A stretch of DNA of 33,106 bases, taken from positions 1 to 33,106 of the forward strand of contig CAYJLF010000032.1 of the NCBI GenBank assembly GCA_964371055.1, written 5' to 3'. Shown here one piece after another: positions 16,135 through 24,524 of this stretch (positions within the stretch are counted from its first letter, which is position 1; the number at the start of each line of letters is the position of its first letter). Source of the DNA: CAYJLF01 sp964371055 (GTDB lineage: Bacteria > Eisenbacteria > RBG-16-71-46 > CAIMUX01). The notes below the pieces were generated by a model. The model was not told where the DNA came from and did not search any database. It worked only from the letters and a program-made list of their open reading frames with translations. The position numbers were made by a program, and so were the translations under genes.

Positions 16135-17499
16135 ATGCTGAGCTACTACAGCACGAATCGTCTCGTGCCCGAGGTCGACCTGGCGCACGCCCTGCTCCAG
16201 GGGCAGGCGGGAGACAAGGGGTTGTACATGCCCCGTCCGCTGCCCCGGATGGATGCCGCGTTCCTGAGGCGCGCCGCGCGCCTGTCGTATCCCGAGCTGG
16301 CGGCCGCCGTGCTCGAACCGTACGCCGCGGGTGTCTTCAGCCCCGCCGAACTCGACGAGATCTGTGCCGATGCCTACACGTATGACGTCCCGCTGGAGCC
16401 GGTGACCGGATCCCGCCACGTGCTGCGGCTGGACCAGGGCCCGACCGCGTCGTTCAAGGACTTCGCCGCCCGCTTCATGGGACGCGCCCTCGGCCGTCTC
16501 GTGCGGCAGCGCGGGCGGGGTCTGCTCGTGCTGACGGCGACCTCCGGCGACACGGGGTCGGCCATCGCGCACGCCTTCCTCGGGGTGGAGGGAATCCGCT
16601 GCGTCGTTCTCTTCCCGATCCACGAGGTCTCGGACCGCCAGCGGCGGCAGATGACGACGCTCGGGGGGAACATCGCCACGCTCGGACTGGACAGCAAGTT
16701 CGACGACTGCCAGGCGCTGGTCAAGGAGGCCTTCGCCGATCCCGATCTGGCCGATCTCAACCTGACCTCGGCCAACTCCATCAACATCGGCCGGCTGCTG
16801 CCGCAGTCGGTCTACTACATCCACGCGGCGACCCGGCTGGCCGACAGCGCCGGGGGCGACAAGGTGATCTTCTCCGTTCCTTCGGGCAACTTCGGCGACC
16901 TCATGGGGGGACTCCTCGCGATGCGGACCGGGCTGCCGGTCGAGCGTTTCGTGGTCGCGACCAACGCCAACGACGAGGTGCCGCGATTCCTGGAGAGTGG
17001 GTCCTACGAGAAGATCGTGCCGTCCCGCAAGTGCATCTCGAACGCGATGAACGTCGGTCACCCGTCGAACCTGGCCCGTGTGGTCGACCTCTACGGGGGA
17101 CGCATGGATGAGACGGGAGTGGTTCTGGAGCAGCCGGATCTCCCGGCGATGCGTCGCGACCTGGAGGGAATCAGCGTCTCCGACGAGGAGACCCGCGCCG
17201 GCATCGTCGCCGCGTGGACGCGTCACCAGACGCTGCTGGAGCCGCACGGGGCCGTCGGGTGGGTCGGGCTGGAGCGATTCCTCGAGCGGAACCCCGGATG
17301 CGCCCCGCTGACGGCGATCTCGCTCGAGACGGCGCATCCGGCCAAGTTCCCCGAAGAGATCCAGGCGCTGATCGGAATCGATCCTCCCCTCCCGCCCAGC
17401 CTCCAGGGGTTGGATGAGCGCAGGGAGTCGTACGAACATCTCGAGACGAGCTATCCGGCGTTCAAGGACTACCTGGTTCGCGGCTATCGCCGGGGGTAG
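16135..17499 (+). CDS. thrC: Threonine synthase
   Basis: A 454-residue PLP enzyme converting O-phosphohomoserine to threonine and phosphate. The ATG at 16135 lies 13 bp after the previous stop and gives the canonical N-terminus (YYSTNRLVPEVDLAHALLQG, then DKGLYMP). An upstream in-frame ATG at 16081 would overlap the preceding gene by 41 bp and lacks homology. Lys108 in the ASFKDFA motif carries PLP. The TATSGDTGSAIAHAF and FSVPSGNFGDLMGG loops bind substrate phosphate and cofactor, and NANDEVPRFLESG is the conserved C-terminal segment. Length and motifs fit the bacterial/fungal long-form enzyme (E. coli ThrC-like). It is in an operon with the PLP enzyme upstream and the apgM-like gene 67 bp downstream. 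The Shine-Dalgarno is a weak G-run, suggesting coupling. Confidence 0.95.
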   Translation: MLSYYSTNRLVPEVDLAHALLQGQAGDKGLYMPRPLPRMDAAFLRRAARLSYPELAAAVLEPYAAGVFSPAELDEICADAYTYDVPLEPVTGSRHVLRLDQGPTASFKDFAARFMGRALGRLVRQRGRGLLVLTATSGDTGSAIAHAFLGVEGIRCVVLFPIHEVSDRQRRQMTTLGGNIATLGLDSKFDDCQALVKEAFADPDLADLNLTSANSINIGRLLPQSVYYIHAATRLADSAGGDKVIFSVPSGNFGDLMGGLLAMRTGLPVERFVVATNANDEVPRFLESGSYEKIVPSRKCISNAMNVGHPSNLARVVDLYGGRMDETGVVLEQPDLPAMRRDLEGISVSDEETRAGIVAAWTRHQTLLEPHGAVGWVGLERFLERNPGCAPLTAISLETAHPAKFPEEIQALIGIDPPLPPSLQGLDERRESYEHLETSYPAFKDYLVRGYRRG

Positions 17500-17566
17500 C
17501 GCGGGCTCATCGAACGGAGAGTTCGCCCGGCCGCCGGGAGGTCACCGACAGAGGAGCAGGTGCGCC

Positions 17567-18832
17567 ATGAAGACGATCATCATCATCGGCGATGGGATGT
17601 CGGACCGACCGGTGGAGCGACTCGGCGGAAAGACGCCCCTGATGGTCGCGAAGAAGCCGGCCATCGACCGCGTCGCGCGCGAGGGACGGACCGGGCTCGT
17701 CCGCACGATCGGCGAGACCGGCCCGGCCGATTCCGCCGTGGCCAACCTGGCGGTGCTCGGTTACGACGCCGTCCGCGTGTCGCAGGGGCGGGCGGTGCTC
17801 GAGGCGGCCAGCATGGGGGTCGACATCCTTCCAGGCGACGTCGCGCTGCGCTGCAACCTGATCACCCTGGCCGGCGACCCGGCCGACCCCGTGATCAAGA
17901 ACCACTCCGCGGGCCACATCAGTACCGAAGAGGCCGCGGAACTCATTCAGGCGGTCGATCAGGCCCTGGGTGGGGGCCGGGGGACCCAACCGGCCCGCTT
18001 TCACGCCGGCGTGAGCTATCGCCACCTGACGGTGCTGCCGGACGGGTGGGCCTCGTCGAAGGTCTGGTGTGCGCCTCCTCACGACCACGTGGATGAGCGG
18101 ATGCGTGACCTCCTCCCGCGCGTGATCGACGAAGCGCCTGGCGGGACTCAGGCGAACGACCCGGCCGCGGCCGAGACTGCCGATCGGCTGAACGCATTGC
18201 TCCGCGCAGCGCGACCGCTGCTCGAGCGCCACCCGGTGAATCTCCGGAGGGTCGAGACAGGGCAGGACCCGGCGAACTCGCTCTGGTTCTGGTCGCCGGG
18301 ACGTCGGCCGAAGATGTCGACACTGCAGGAGCGATTCGGCATTCGGGGAGCGGTCATCTCGGCGGTCGATCTCGTGATGGGGCTGGGCGTCTATGCGGGG
18401 CTGGAGCTCATTCGCGTCCCCGGCGCGACCGGCCTGCACGACACCAACTACGAAGGGAAGGCCGAGGCGGCCCTCAGAGCGCTCGAAGAGCACGATCTCG
18501 TCTATCTCCACGTCGAGGCGACCGACGAGGCGGCCCATGCGCGCGACCTCGAGTTGAAGATCCGCTGCATCGAGTACCTCGACGATCGCCTCGTGCGCCA
18601 CATCCTCGACGGGCTGAAAGGTCGCGAACAGGACGTCGCGGTGGCGATCCTCCCGGATCATCCGACCCCGGTCGAGACCGGCCAGCACGCGCGTGACCCG
18701 GTGCCGGTCGCACTTCGCCGGCCGGGGGACCAGCCCGATGCGTCGGGGAGTTACGACGAAGAGACGGCGTCTCACGGAAGTCTCGGACTCCTGGAAGGAG
18801 AAGGCTTCATCCGGGCTGCGCTGGGGAAGTGA
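17567..18832 (+). CDS. Archaeal-type phosphoglycerate-mutase-like protein, proposed homoserine kinase
   Basis: A 421-residue member of the cofactor-independent (ApgM-type) phosphoglycerate mutase family in the alkaline phosphatase superfamily. The ATG at 17567 follows GAGGAGCAGG and starts directly with the conserved strand and metal-binding IIIIGDGMSD (Asp9). Ser56 in GPADSAVANLAVLGYD is the phospho-acceptor. ALRCNLITL, KNHSAGHIS, HVEATDEAAHARD and ILPDHPTPVETGQHARDPVP supply further substrate and metal ligands. In several phyla lacking ThrB, a subgroup of this family (annotated as proposed homoserine kinase, TIGR02535 as I recall) sits beside threonine synthase, as here. The context therefore favours phosphorylation of homoserine over 3-/2-phosphoglycerate isomerisation. 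A glycolytic mutase remains the alternative. Confidence 0.8.
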   Translation: MKTIIIIGDGMSDRPVERLGGKTPLMVAKKPAIDRVAREGRTGLVRTIGETGPADSAVANLAVLGYDAVRVSQGRAVLEAASMGVDILPGDVALRCNLITLAGDPADPVIKNHSAGHISTEEAAELIQAVDQALGGGRGTQPARFHAGVSYRHLTVLPDGWASSKVWCAPPHDHVDERMRDLLPRVIDEAPGGTQANDPAAAETADRLNALLRAARPLLERHPVNLRRVETGQDPANSLWFWSPGRRPKMSTLQERFGIRGAVISAVDLVMGLGVYAGLELIRVPGATGLHDTNYEGKAEAALRALEEHDLVYLHVEATDEAAHARDLELKIRCIEYLDDRLVRHILDGLKGREQDVAVAILPDHPTPVETGQHARDPVPVALRRPGDQPDASGSYDEETASHGSLGLLEGEGFIRAALGK

Positions 18833-18908
18833 AGGAGCGCTGATCCGGGGTCCGGGCTCACGAAGCGGCACGATCCGGCCGATCCTGCAGGGGAAGACCC
18901 GGGTCGAG

Positions 18909-18926
18909 CCCGCCCTCGCCGGCGGG
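18909..18926. terminator. GC hairpin after the threonine cluster
   Basis: CCCGCC at 18909-18914 pairs perfectly with GGCGGG at 18921-18926 around a 6-nt loop. It lies between the apgM-like gene and the response regulator, so it may end or attenuate the amino-acid operon. No T-run follows. Confidence 0.3.
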
Positions 18927-18964
18927 TGCGGCCCAGAGCCCCGGGGCCCAGGAAAGGCCACACG

Positions 18965-20128
18965 ATGGAAACCCGCCGGATCCTCTTCGTCGACGACGAG
19001 CCGCTCCTTCTGGACAACTACCGGGAACTCCTCTCGGAGCACGATGTGCAGATCGCGCACAGCGGCGCCGAGGCACTCGGGCTCCTCGCGGCCCACGGCC
19101 CGTTCGCGGTCGTGATCAGTGACTACCACATGCCGGGAATGGATGGAGTCGAGTTCCTCTCTCGCGCGCGGTCGGCCTGTCCGCACACCATACGGATGCT
19201 TCTGACCGGCTATGCCGACACCCAGGCGGCCATCCGCGCAGTCAATGAGGGAGCGATCTACCGCTTCATGACCAAGCCCGCGACCTACGAGGATCTGCTG
19301 CAGGCGGTCGAGGCGGGGCTGGCGCAGTACCGGATTGCCGCCGCCGAACGCGACATGATGGAACGCACACTCGCCGGCAGCATTCGCGTGCTGACCGAGA
19401 TCCTCTCCCTGGTCAGCCCGGCGGCGTTCGGACGAGCCTCGCGGATCCGGCGCGCGATGGGTCACATGGCCGCGGCGCTCGGGCTCGAGCATGGCTGGCA
19501 GTACGAGATGGCCGGGCTCCTCTCCCAGCTCGGATGCATCGCGCTGTCGCCTGAAGTGCTGGGCAAGGTCTGGGCGGGGCAGGCGTTGACGGAGGAGGAG
19601 CAGGCGATCGTGGAGCATCATCCGGCCGTGGGGCGCATGCTCCTGGAGAAGATCCCGCGGCTGGAGCCGATGGCGCGGATGATCGCGAGACAGAACCTCC
19701 GTCCGGGAGAGACGGCGCCGGGACCGGACGGCGGCGCCGAGGATGCCTCCGTGGTGCTCGGGGGCGAGATGCTGCGCACCGCCCTGGCGCTCGATCAGTA
19801 CCTGGCCCAGGGCTACAGCGTCCCGACCGCTCTCGGCAGTCTTCGGCGACAGGCGAGCCGCTATCCCATTCGGCTGCTGACCGCGCTGGAGAACCTCGTC
19901 CTGGATGGACCGCCCCGGATCCTCGCCGTCCGCGTGCACGAACTCGATACTTCGATGGTGCTCGACCAGGATGTCTACGCGCGCAACGGCATGCTCCTCG
20001 TCGCGCGCGGCCACGAGGTCACCGTGCCGGTCATTCTCCGTCTGCGCGGCTTCTCGAAGGGAGCCGGGGTGGTCGAACCGATCCGGGTGAGCATCGCCGG
20101 TGCCGCGGACGAACGCGCGGCAGCCTGA
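18965..20128 (+). CDS. Response regulator with degenerate HD-GYP-like output domain
   Basis: A 387-residue protein beginning at ATG 18965 after an AGGAAAGG ribosome-binding sequence. Residues about 4-122 are a complete receiver domain: Asp10-Asp11, phosphoacceptor Asp53 in ISDYHMPGMDG, Thr81 in LLTGY and Lys104 in FMTKPA. Residues about 135-330 have the helical layout of HD-GYP cyclic-di-GMP phosphodiesterases, but the metal ligands are missing. The AAlLHDiGK motif reads AGLLSQLGC (Ser187-Gln188 replace His-Asp), the leading His of the H..R motif is Ser159, and the later HHE..DGxGYP is absent, leaving ARQNL. Only the EHHP histidines (218-219) persist. A small C-terminal beta segment follows (about 333-378). 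It is probably a phosphorylation-controlled binding or scaffold protein rather than an enzyme. There is no adjacent histidine kinase. Confidence 0.75.
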   Translation: METRRILFVDDEPLLLDNYRELLSEHDVQIAHSGAEALGLLAAHGPFAVVISDYHMPGMDGVEFLSRARSACPHTIRMLLTGYADTQAAIRAVNEGAIYRFMTKPATYEDLLQAVEAGLAQYRIAAAERDMMERTLAGSIRVLTEILSLVSPAAFGRASRIRRAMGHMAAALGLEHGWQYEMAGLLSQLGCIALSPEVLGKVWAGQALTEEEQAIVEHHPAVGRMLLEKIPRLEPMARMIARQNLRPGETAPGPDGGAEDASVVLGGEMLRTALALDQYLAQGYSVPTALGSLRRQASRYPIRLLTALENLVLDGPPRILAVRVHELDTSMVLDQDVYARNGMLLVARGHEVTVPVILRLRGFSKGAGVVEPIRVSIAGAADERAAA

Positions 20129-20175
20129 GTTCCCGGATCGGGGATTCCGCCGGCGCCGCGTGCCTCATCGATCTG

Positions 20176-23100
20176 TCACTCGGATGACGTCGTGGTCTCC
20201 ACGCTTTCGAGCCGCCGGGCCGCGGTGACGAGTCCGCCCCAGTCGCGTGGATAGGCCTCGCGCCACGCGGCGATCCGTTCCCCGGCGAGATCCGGCCATC
20301 CCAGCTCGAGGTAGAGGTCGATCTCGGTCCGGGCGAGACGGGCGTTCCACGGATCGTTCCGGCGAGCGCGATGCAGCGGCGCCAGCGCGCCGATCGGATC
20401 TCCCTCGCGGCGGAGGAGCTCGGCCTCGACCGCATCCTTCATCGGATCCTCGATCCCGAGGGTGACGGCGCGATCCAGCGCCTTCCGCGCGGCCTTGTCG
20501 TTTCCCCGCACGAGGGCGAGCGCGGCCTTGCGGAGGGCCTGCTCCGCGGCGCGACGGCGCTCGCTCGAGTTCTGCGGCTTGTCGGGCGCCACGGCGTCGG
20601 CCTCGTCGAGCCAGCGCTCGGCGTCATCGGGGAGATCGTGCCGGAGCGCCAGATCGACGCGCAGCATGAGCCGGTTCCAGCTGTCGTCGGAACCGACCTG
20701 AGCGTCGTCCCTGGCCTGATCGAGATCCCCGTTCTCGCGCACCCGTTCCAGCGCGTCGGCCCGACGAAGCGAGGCGATGGCGTCGCGGACGTCGGCGGCT
20801 GGAGCCCCGGGCGGCTGTGACCGCAGCCGCCGGGCCTCCTCGGTCATCGCGTCGATCGCGTCGGACAGTAGAGTATCGGCGTCCGGATCGGGATCGTGCG
20901 TGTCGGCCCGGAGCGGCACCCGGAGCAGGTCGCCGACCTCCACCGTGCCGGTGAAGAGACCGTTCTCCGGCAACCCGCGGACGCGCAGGAAGGTCGGACG
21001 AGCCGAACCTCGCGGCAGCGACAGGGCGCTCGAGCTGTCGCCCTCCAGACGAGCGAGGACCGGATCGGAAAAGGCGGCGACTCGCCCGTAGCTTCCCCGG
21101 CGGATGATCTCGGGGGCGAGGAAACGAGGATCACGGACGAGGTCGCGTCCGGCGGCATAGATGCTGAACTCCAGCCGGTACCAGCCGGTGGGTGGTCCGT
21201 CCTTCGGCGCTTCGAGGCGGAACGGACCGGAGGAGAGCGTGCCGCGATCGACGATCCGCCCGGTCGGGGTGTAGAGGCGGTAGAACGCGTCATCGAGGAA
21301 GTCCTCGAGGGCCGCCTCGGCCCGCGGATCGCAGAGGATCGTCTCCTCGCGATCGAGTCGGACCCAGGCGTCGCCGCGCAGCAGCAGGGGGTCGCGCCGT
21401 CCCTCCAGGATGGCCGGGTGAAGCGTATCGGGGAGGAGGTGCCACTCCACCCGCAGCGGCTCGGCCTTTCCGTCGAGGGATGCGGAGACGCGGACGGTGA
21501 GATCGCGCAGGCGGGAGCGCAGCGGCAGGATGACGCCGTCTCGTCCCGGCGGCACGAGCAGGGGAGCCTCGCCCCAGCGCGCCTCGCGAGACTGCTCGCC
21601 GCGGAGGGACGCGTCGGCGCCGAGCAGCGCCGGTCCTTCCACTCCATCGAAGTCGAGCGTCAGCTCGAGCGTGCCGTCTCCCGCGTTGACCCAGCTCGCG
21701 AAGAGGGCGATCTCGACGACCGTGCCCCCTTCGACGCGATGCCGCACGACTTCGTCGGCACCGCGCGCCAGCGTCATTCCGGTCCCGCCGCGCAGGGCAG
21801 GCGGCGGATGCAGGTGGCTGAGGGCCGTGAGAGCGAGGTCGTAGCTGTTCGCCGGTTCGGCCTGCGTCTCGCGGAGGCGGGCGGTGAGCCGCGTCGCTCC
21901 GTCCGGGACGCGGACGAAGATCGCCCGTCGGGCCCCCGGCGTCAGTTCGAGGGTGCGCTCCAGTCGCCATGCAGGTGGTGCCACCTCCTCCGGCCGGATG
22001 ACAACAGCCGTCAGCGCGGTCTCTTCTCCCGGGGCATCGCCGGAGGCCAGCGTGCGGCCGCCGGGCAGGGTCAGCGCGACCGTCTCGAGGGCGATCCGGC
22101 CGCAGTTCAATCCCGGAGCCAGGCGGGAGGGATCGACCAGGACCCGCACCGTGACGCCCGATGCGGGGATCGAGAGCTGGGGAGGGGCCTCGAGCCACGG
22201 CACGTTGGAGCGCAGGCGCACGATCCGATGGAACGCCGCGCGGAGCGGATGGCCTGCCTTCTCCGGCAGATCGGGCGCGATCCACCACGTCACCCAGTAG
22301 GGGACGGTGCTTCGCTCGTCGCGCTGGTAGAGTCCCTCGCCGGCGCCTCCGGCGTTCTCCACCGCCAGCCGCCAGAAACAGACCGGGTCGCGCGTCGCGG
22401 GGACGCCGACGATCGGCACCGCCGCGGAGTCGAGACCCGCGTTCGTCTCACCGGTGTCGGGACGGAAGACCCGGGCCAGCTCCTTCAAAGCGTCATACGC
22501 CTCGGGCAGCGACAGAAGCCCCGCTCCCTGCTCGACGAACGGGACATCCGGAATCGGCCTCGCGGTGGCCCGCAGGGCGCGGTCGACGCGCGGCGGGCTG
22601 ACCGGGACGCCATCCTGCATCGCGGCCGAGAGCAGCAGTGCGAGCGATCCGCAAGCCTGCGGCGCGGCCATGCTCGTGCCGTGCCAGTTGTCCTGGCGGG
22701 TGAGGTGCCACGTGGGGAGGGTGCTGACGGCCGCACCGGGGGAGATGAAGTCGACGCCCGGACTGCCGTTCGCCAGCGGGCCGCGCGATGAGAAGTCGAA
22801 CATCCGGATGGCGGACGGCGGCGATCCGGCGGAAGCGCGGCCGGGCGTGGCCACAGCCATGGGCGTGCCTGCGAGTCGACGTGCATCCATCCGCCGGGGC
22901 AGGCCGCCGTAGCTGGTCATCATCTTGAGCGGTGAGAGGGCCGCGCCGATCGTGAAGATGCGCCGCGCCGTGGCCGGAGCGCCCACCGTGGAGAGGCCGG
23001 GCCCCTCGTTGCCGGCGCTGGCCGTGATGAAGATTCCGTGGTTCTGCACCACTTCGTCGAGATATCCGGCCTGAAGCTCCCGTCCGTCGTTGAAGTGCGA

Positions 23101-24204
23101 GGTTCCTCCGAACGAAATGTTGGCGACCATGGCGCCGTGCTCGATCGCCCAGGTGATCCCTTTGGGGATGCTGTTGTGGGAGGTGCTGCCGCCGAAGCGG
23201 CCGTTGCCGATCCTGACGGCGAGGAACTGCACCCCGGGCGCCAGGCCGTTCAGGGGATCGTCCGGGCCGTACCAGGCGCCGACGATCCCCGCGACGTGCG
23301 TGCCATGCCCACCTTCGTCGAAGACCAGCGAGGCGCGGGCGCCGTCGTCAGCGATCCACGAGAGGGCGAGGCTGAAGTTCGCTGAACCGGGGAAGAGCGC
23401 GAGATCTCCCTCTTCGCGAAACGGGGCGAGCGGAGTCTCGTCGCCGAGCTCCCCGTCTTCGTCGGTATCGATCACGAGCTTCCAGGCGCCGCCCAGACGA
23501 AGCGCCACCAGGTCGTAGGCCGGGCCGGGATCGTCCCAGTCGCGGTGGGCGGCGCGCCGGAGTTCGCGGTAGGCGCGCAGGCTGTCGCCGGTCTCCCGGA
23601 CTTCCTCCGCGGAGGTGCGGGCTTCCCAGGCGTCGATCCGCAGGCGGCGTGCCTCGGCCCGCTCGGCCATCAGGCGACGCAGGAGTCCCGGCGGGAGCGT
23701 CTCCCGCGCGGAGATGCGGCCGAGCCGATAACGACCATCCTCGGAGCGGTGCGCACCGAGACGAAGCAGCCTCCCGGTGTGCCCCCAGAGGACGGAGTCC
23801 GCGGTCGTCACTTCCTCGGGCAGCTCGACCAGCCCGTTGTCGGTGGCGTCGAAGACGTCGAGAATCTTCCGCTTCCCGTCGGGAGTCCGGAGCAGGCCAG
23901 GGTGATGAAGATCGATCCCCGTGTCGAGGATCGCGACGATGACGCCGCGGCCATCGGCCGCCGGGTGCTCCTGGAGGAAGCGGGTCACGCCGAGGTCGTC
24001 CTTGGGCAGGTAGGCCTGGAGGAGGTCCGCGTCGGTCACGGCGGGCGCACCGGATCCCGATGGGGGCGGGGAGGACGGGGCGGACGGGGCCGCGCCCGTG
24101 GCGGCGAGGACGACCGTCCGGGGCGTGAGTCCGGCCGCCAGGAGGGTCAGGACGGCGAGGACGAGCGAGACGGACGTCCCTGAGGGGCGCGGCCTGGTCT
24201 TCAT
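20176..24204 (-). CDS. Secreted subtilisin-family (S8) protease resembling tripeptidyl-peptidase II
   Basis: A 1342-residue exported serine protease. ATG at 24204 follows GGAGG and gives a signal peptide (hydrophobic residues about 12-26). The catalytic triad is complete: Asp94 in VAILDTGID, His300 in GGHGTHVAGI and Ser511 in HGTSMAAPQ, with the oxyanion Asn399 in TASAGNEGPG. The roughly 206-residue insert between Asp and His, a PKDDLGVTRFLQEHPAADGR lead-in and the PDGKRKILDVFDAT segment are hallmarks of tripeptidyl-peptidase II rather than ordinary subtilisins. The His-Asn spacing of 99 residues also fits. The region after about 540 is beta-rich, then includes two helical/TPR-like repeats near the C-terminus (LLRREGDPIGALAPLHRARR). 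Eukaryotic TPPII is cytosolic and forms giant complexes, whereas this one should act outside the cytoplasm. It has no FlgD-type tail. Confidence 0.85.
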   Translation of the reverse strand: MKTRPRPSGTSVSLVLAVLTLLAAGLTPRTVVLAATGAAPSAPSSPPPSGSGAPAVTDADLLQAYLPKDDLGVTRFLQEHPAADGRGVIVAILDTGIDLHHPGLLRTPDGKRKILDVFDATDNGLVELPEEVTTADSVLWGHTGRLLRLGAHRSEDGRYRLGRISARETLPPGLLRRLMAERAEARRLRIDAWEARTSAEEVRETGDSLRAYRELRRAAHRDWDDPGPAYDLVALRLGGAWKLVIDTDEDGELGDETPLAPFREEGDLALFPGSANFSLALSWIADDGARASLVFDEGGHGTHVAGIVGAWYGPDDPLNGLAPGVQFLAVRIGNGRFGGSTSHNSIPKGITWAIEHGAMVANISFGGTSHFNDGRELQAGYLDEVVQNHGIFITASAGNEGPGLSTVGAPATARRIFTIGAALSPLKMMTSYGGLPRRMDARRLAGTPMAVATPGRASAGSPPSAIRMFDFSSRGPLANGSPGVDFISPGAAVSTLPTWHLTRQDNWHGTSMAAPQACGSLALLLSAAMQDGVPVSPPRVDRALRATARPIPDVPFVEQGAGLLSLPEAYDALKELARVFRPDTGETNAGLDSAAVPIVGVPATRDPVCFWRLAVENAGGAGEGLYQRDERSTVPYWVTWWIAPDLPEKAGHPLRAAFHRIVRLRSNVPWLEAPPQLSIPASGVTVRVLVDPSRLAPGLNCGRIALETVALTLPGGRTLASGDAPGEETALTAVVIRPEEVAPPAWRLERTLELTPGARRAIFVRVPDGATRLTARLRETQAEPANSYDLALTALSHLHPPPALRGGTGMTLARGADEVVRHRVEGGTVVEIALFASWVNAGDGTLELTLDFDGVEGPALLGADASLRGEQSREARWGEAPLLVPPGRDGVILPLRSRLRDLTVRVSASLDGKAEPLRVEWHLLPDTLHPAILEGRRDPLLLRGDAWVRLDREETILCDPRAEAALEDFLDDAFYRLYTPTGRIVDRGTLSSGPFRLEAPKDGPPTGWYRLEFSIYAAGRDLVRDPRFLAPEIIRRGSYGRVAAFSDPVLARLEGDSSSALSLPRGSARPTFLRVRGLPENGLFTGTVEVGDLLRVPLRADTHDPDPDADTLLSDAIDAMTEEARRLRSQPPGAPAADVRDAIASLRRADALERVRENGDLDQARDDAQVGSDDSWNRLMLRVDLALRHDLPDDAERWLDEADAVAPDKPQNSSERRRAAEQALRKAALALVRGNDKAARKALDRAVTLGIEDPMKDAVEAELLRREGDPIGALAPLHRARRNDPWNARLARTEIDLYLELGWPDLAGERIAAWREAYPRDWGGLVTAARRLESVETTTSSE

Positions 24205-24524
24205 CGGGAGGAGCCTCCGGATTCCGGTGAAAGGAACGGGTGGAGAGTAGACCGTAGAAGAGGAATTGTCTGCCAGGATTGGTGGCGTGGGTCTCGAATA
24301 CCGGAGGAAAGTCCCCGACGGTGAGCTTCCGGACGGTCATCCGACGTTGGTCTTGTCACTCCTCGCACTCCGGCACCAGCTTGCTGTATCCGGCGGCGCG
24401 TGACGCACTTCAACGTCACGGCGAACCTGACGGCCGCGTGGACCGCCCCCCAGACCGTAGAGGCGTCTCCTCCAGGGGCGCTGTGGCGCGGCGAATGGTC
24501 GTCGTGCTGCCGTAAGCGGAAACG
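24205..24524. other. 320-bp intergenic region between two minus-strand genes
   Basis: I see no convincing gene. It must contain the promoter of the TPPII-like protease and the 3' end of the Mla/patatin transcript. The clearest structure is a 7-bp inverted repeat, CGTGACG (24399-24405) and CGTCACG (24414-24420) with an 8-nt loop, which could be an operator or hairpin. Confidence 0.45.
24399..24420. repeat. Inverted repeat upstream of the TPPII-like gene
   Basis: CGTGACG at 24399-24405 and CGTCACG at 24414-24420 are exact reverse complements separated by CACTTCAA. Either a regulatory dyad for the minus-strand protease gene or a terminator for the Mla operon is possible. There is no T-run. Confidence 0.3.

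Noticed and set aside
17507..20014. An open minus-strand frame of 835 codons opposite the apgM-like and response regulator genes
   Set aside because: It spans two well-supported plus-strand genes, has no recognisable domain, and is rich in Arg, Gly, His and Val in the way expected of antisense frames in high-GC DNA.
20896..22791. A 631-codon plus-strand frame opposite the TPPII-like protease
   Set aside because: Antisense to a gene with a clear catalytic triad; its translation is low-complexity Arg/Glu/Gly/Ala-rich with no motif or ribosome-binding site.
24279..24515. Small open frames in the gap upstream of the TPPII-like gene
   Set aside because: No ribosome-binding sequence, no family resemblance and a composition like other non-coding frames here.
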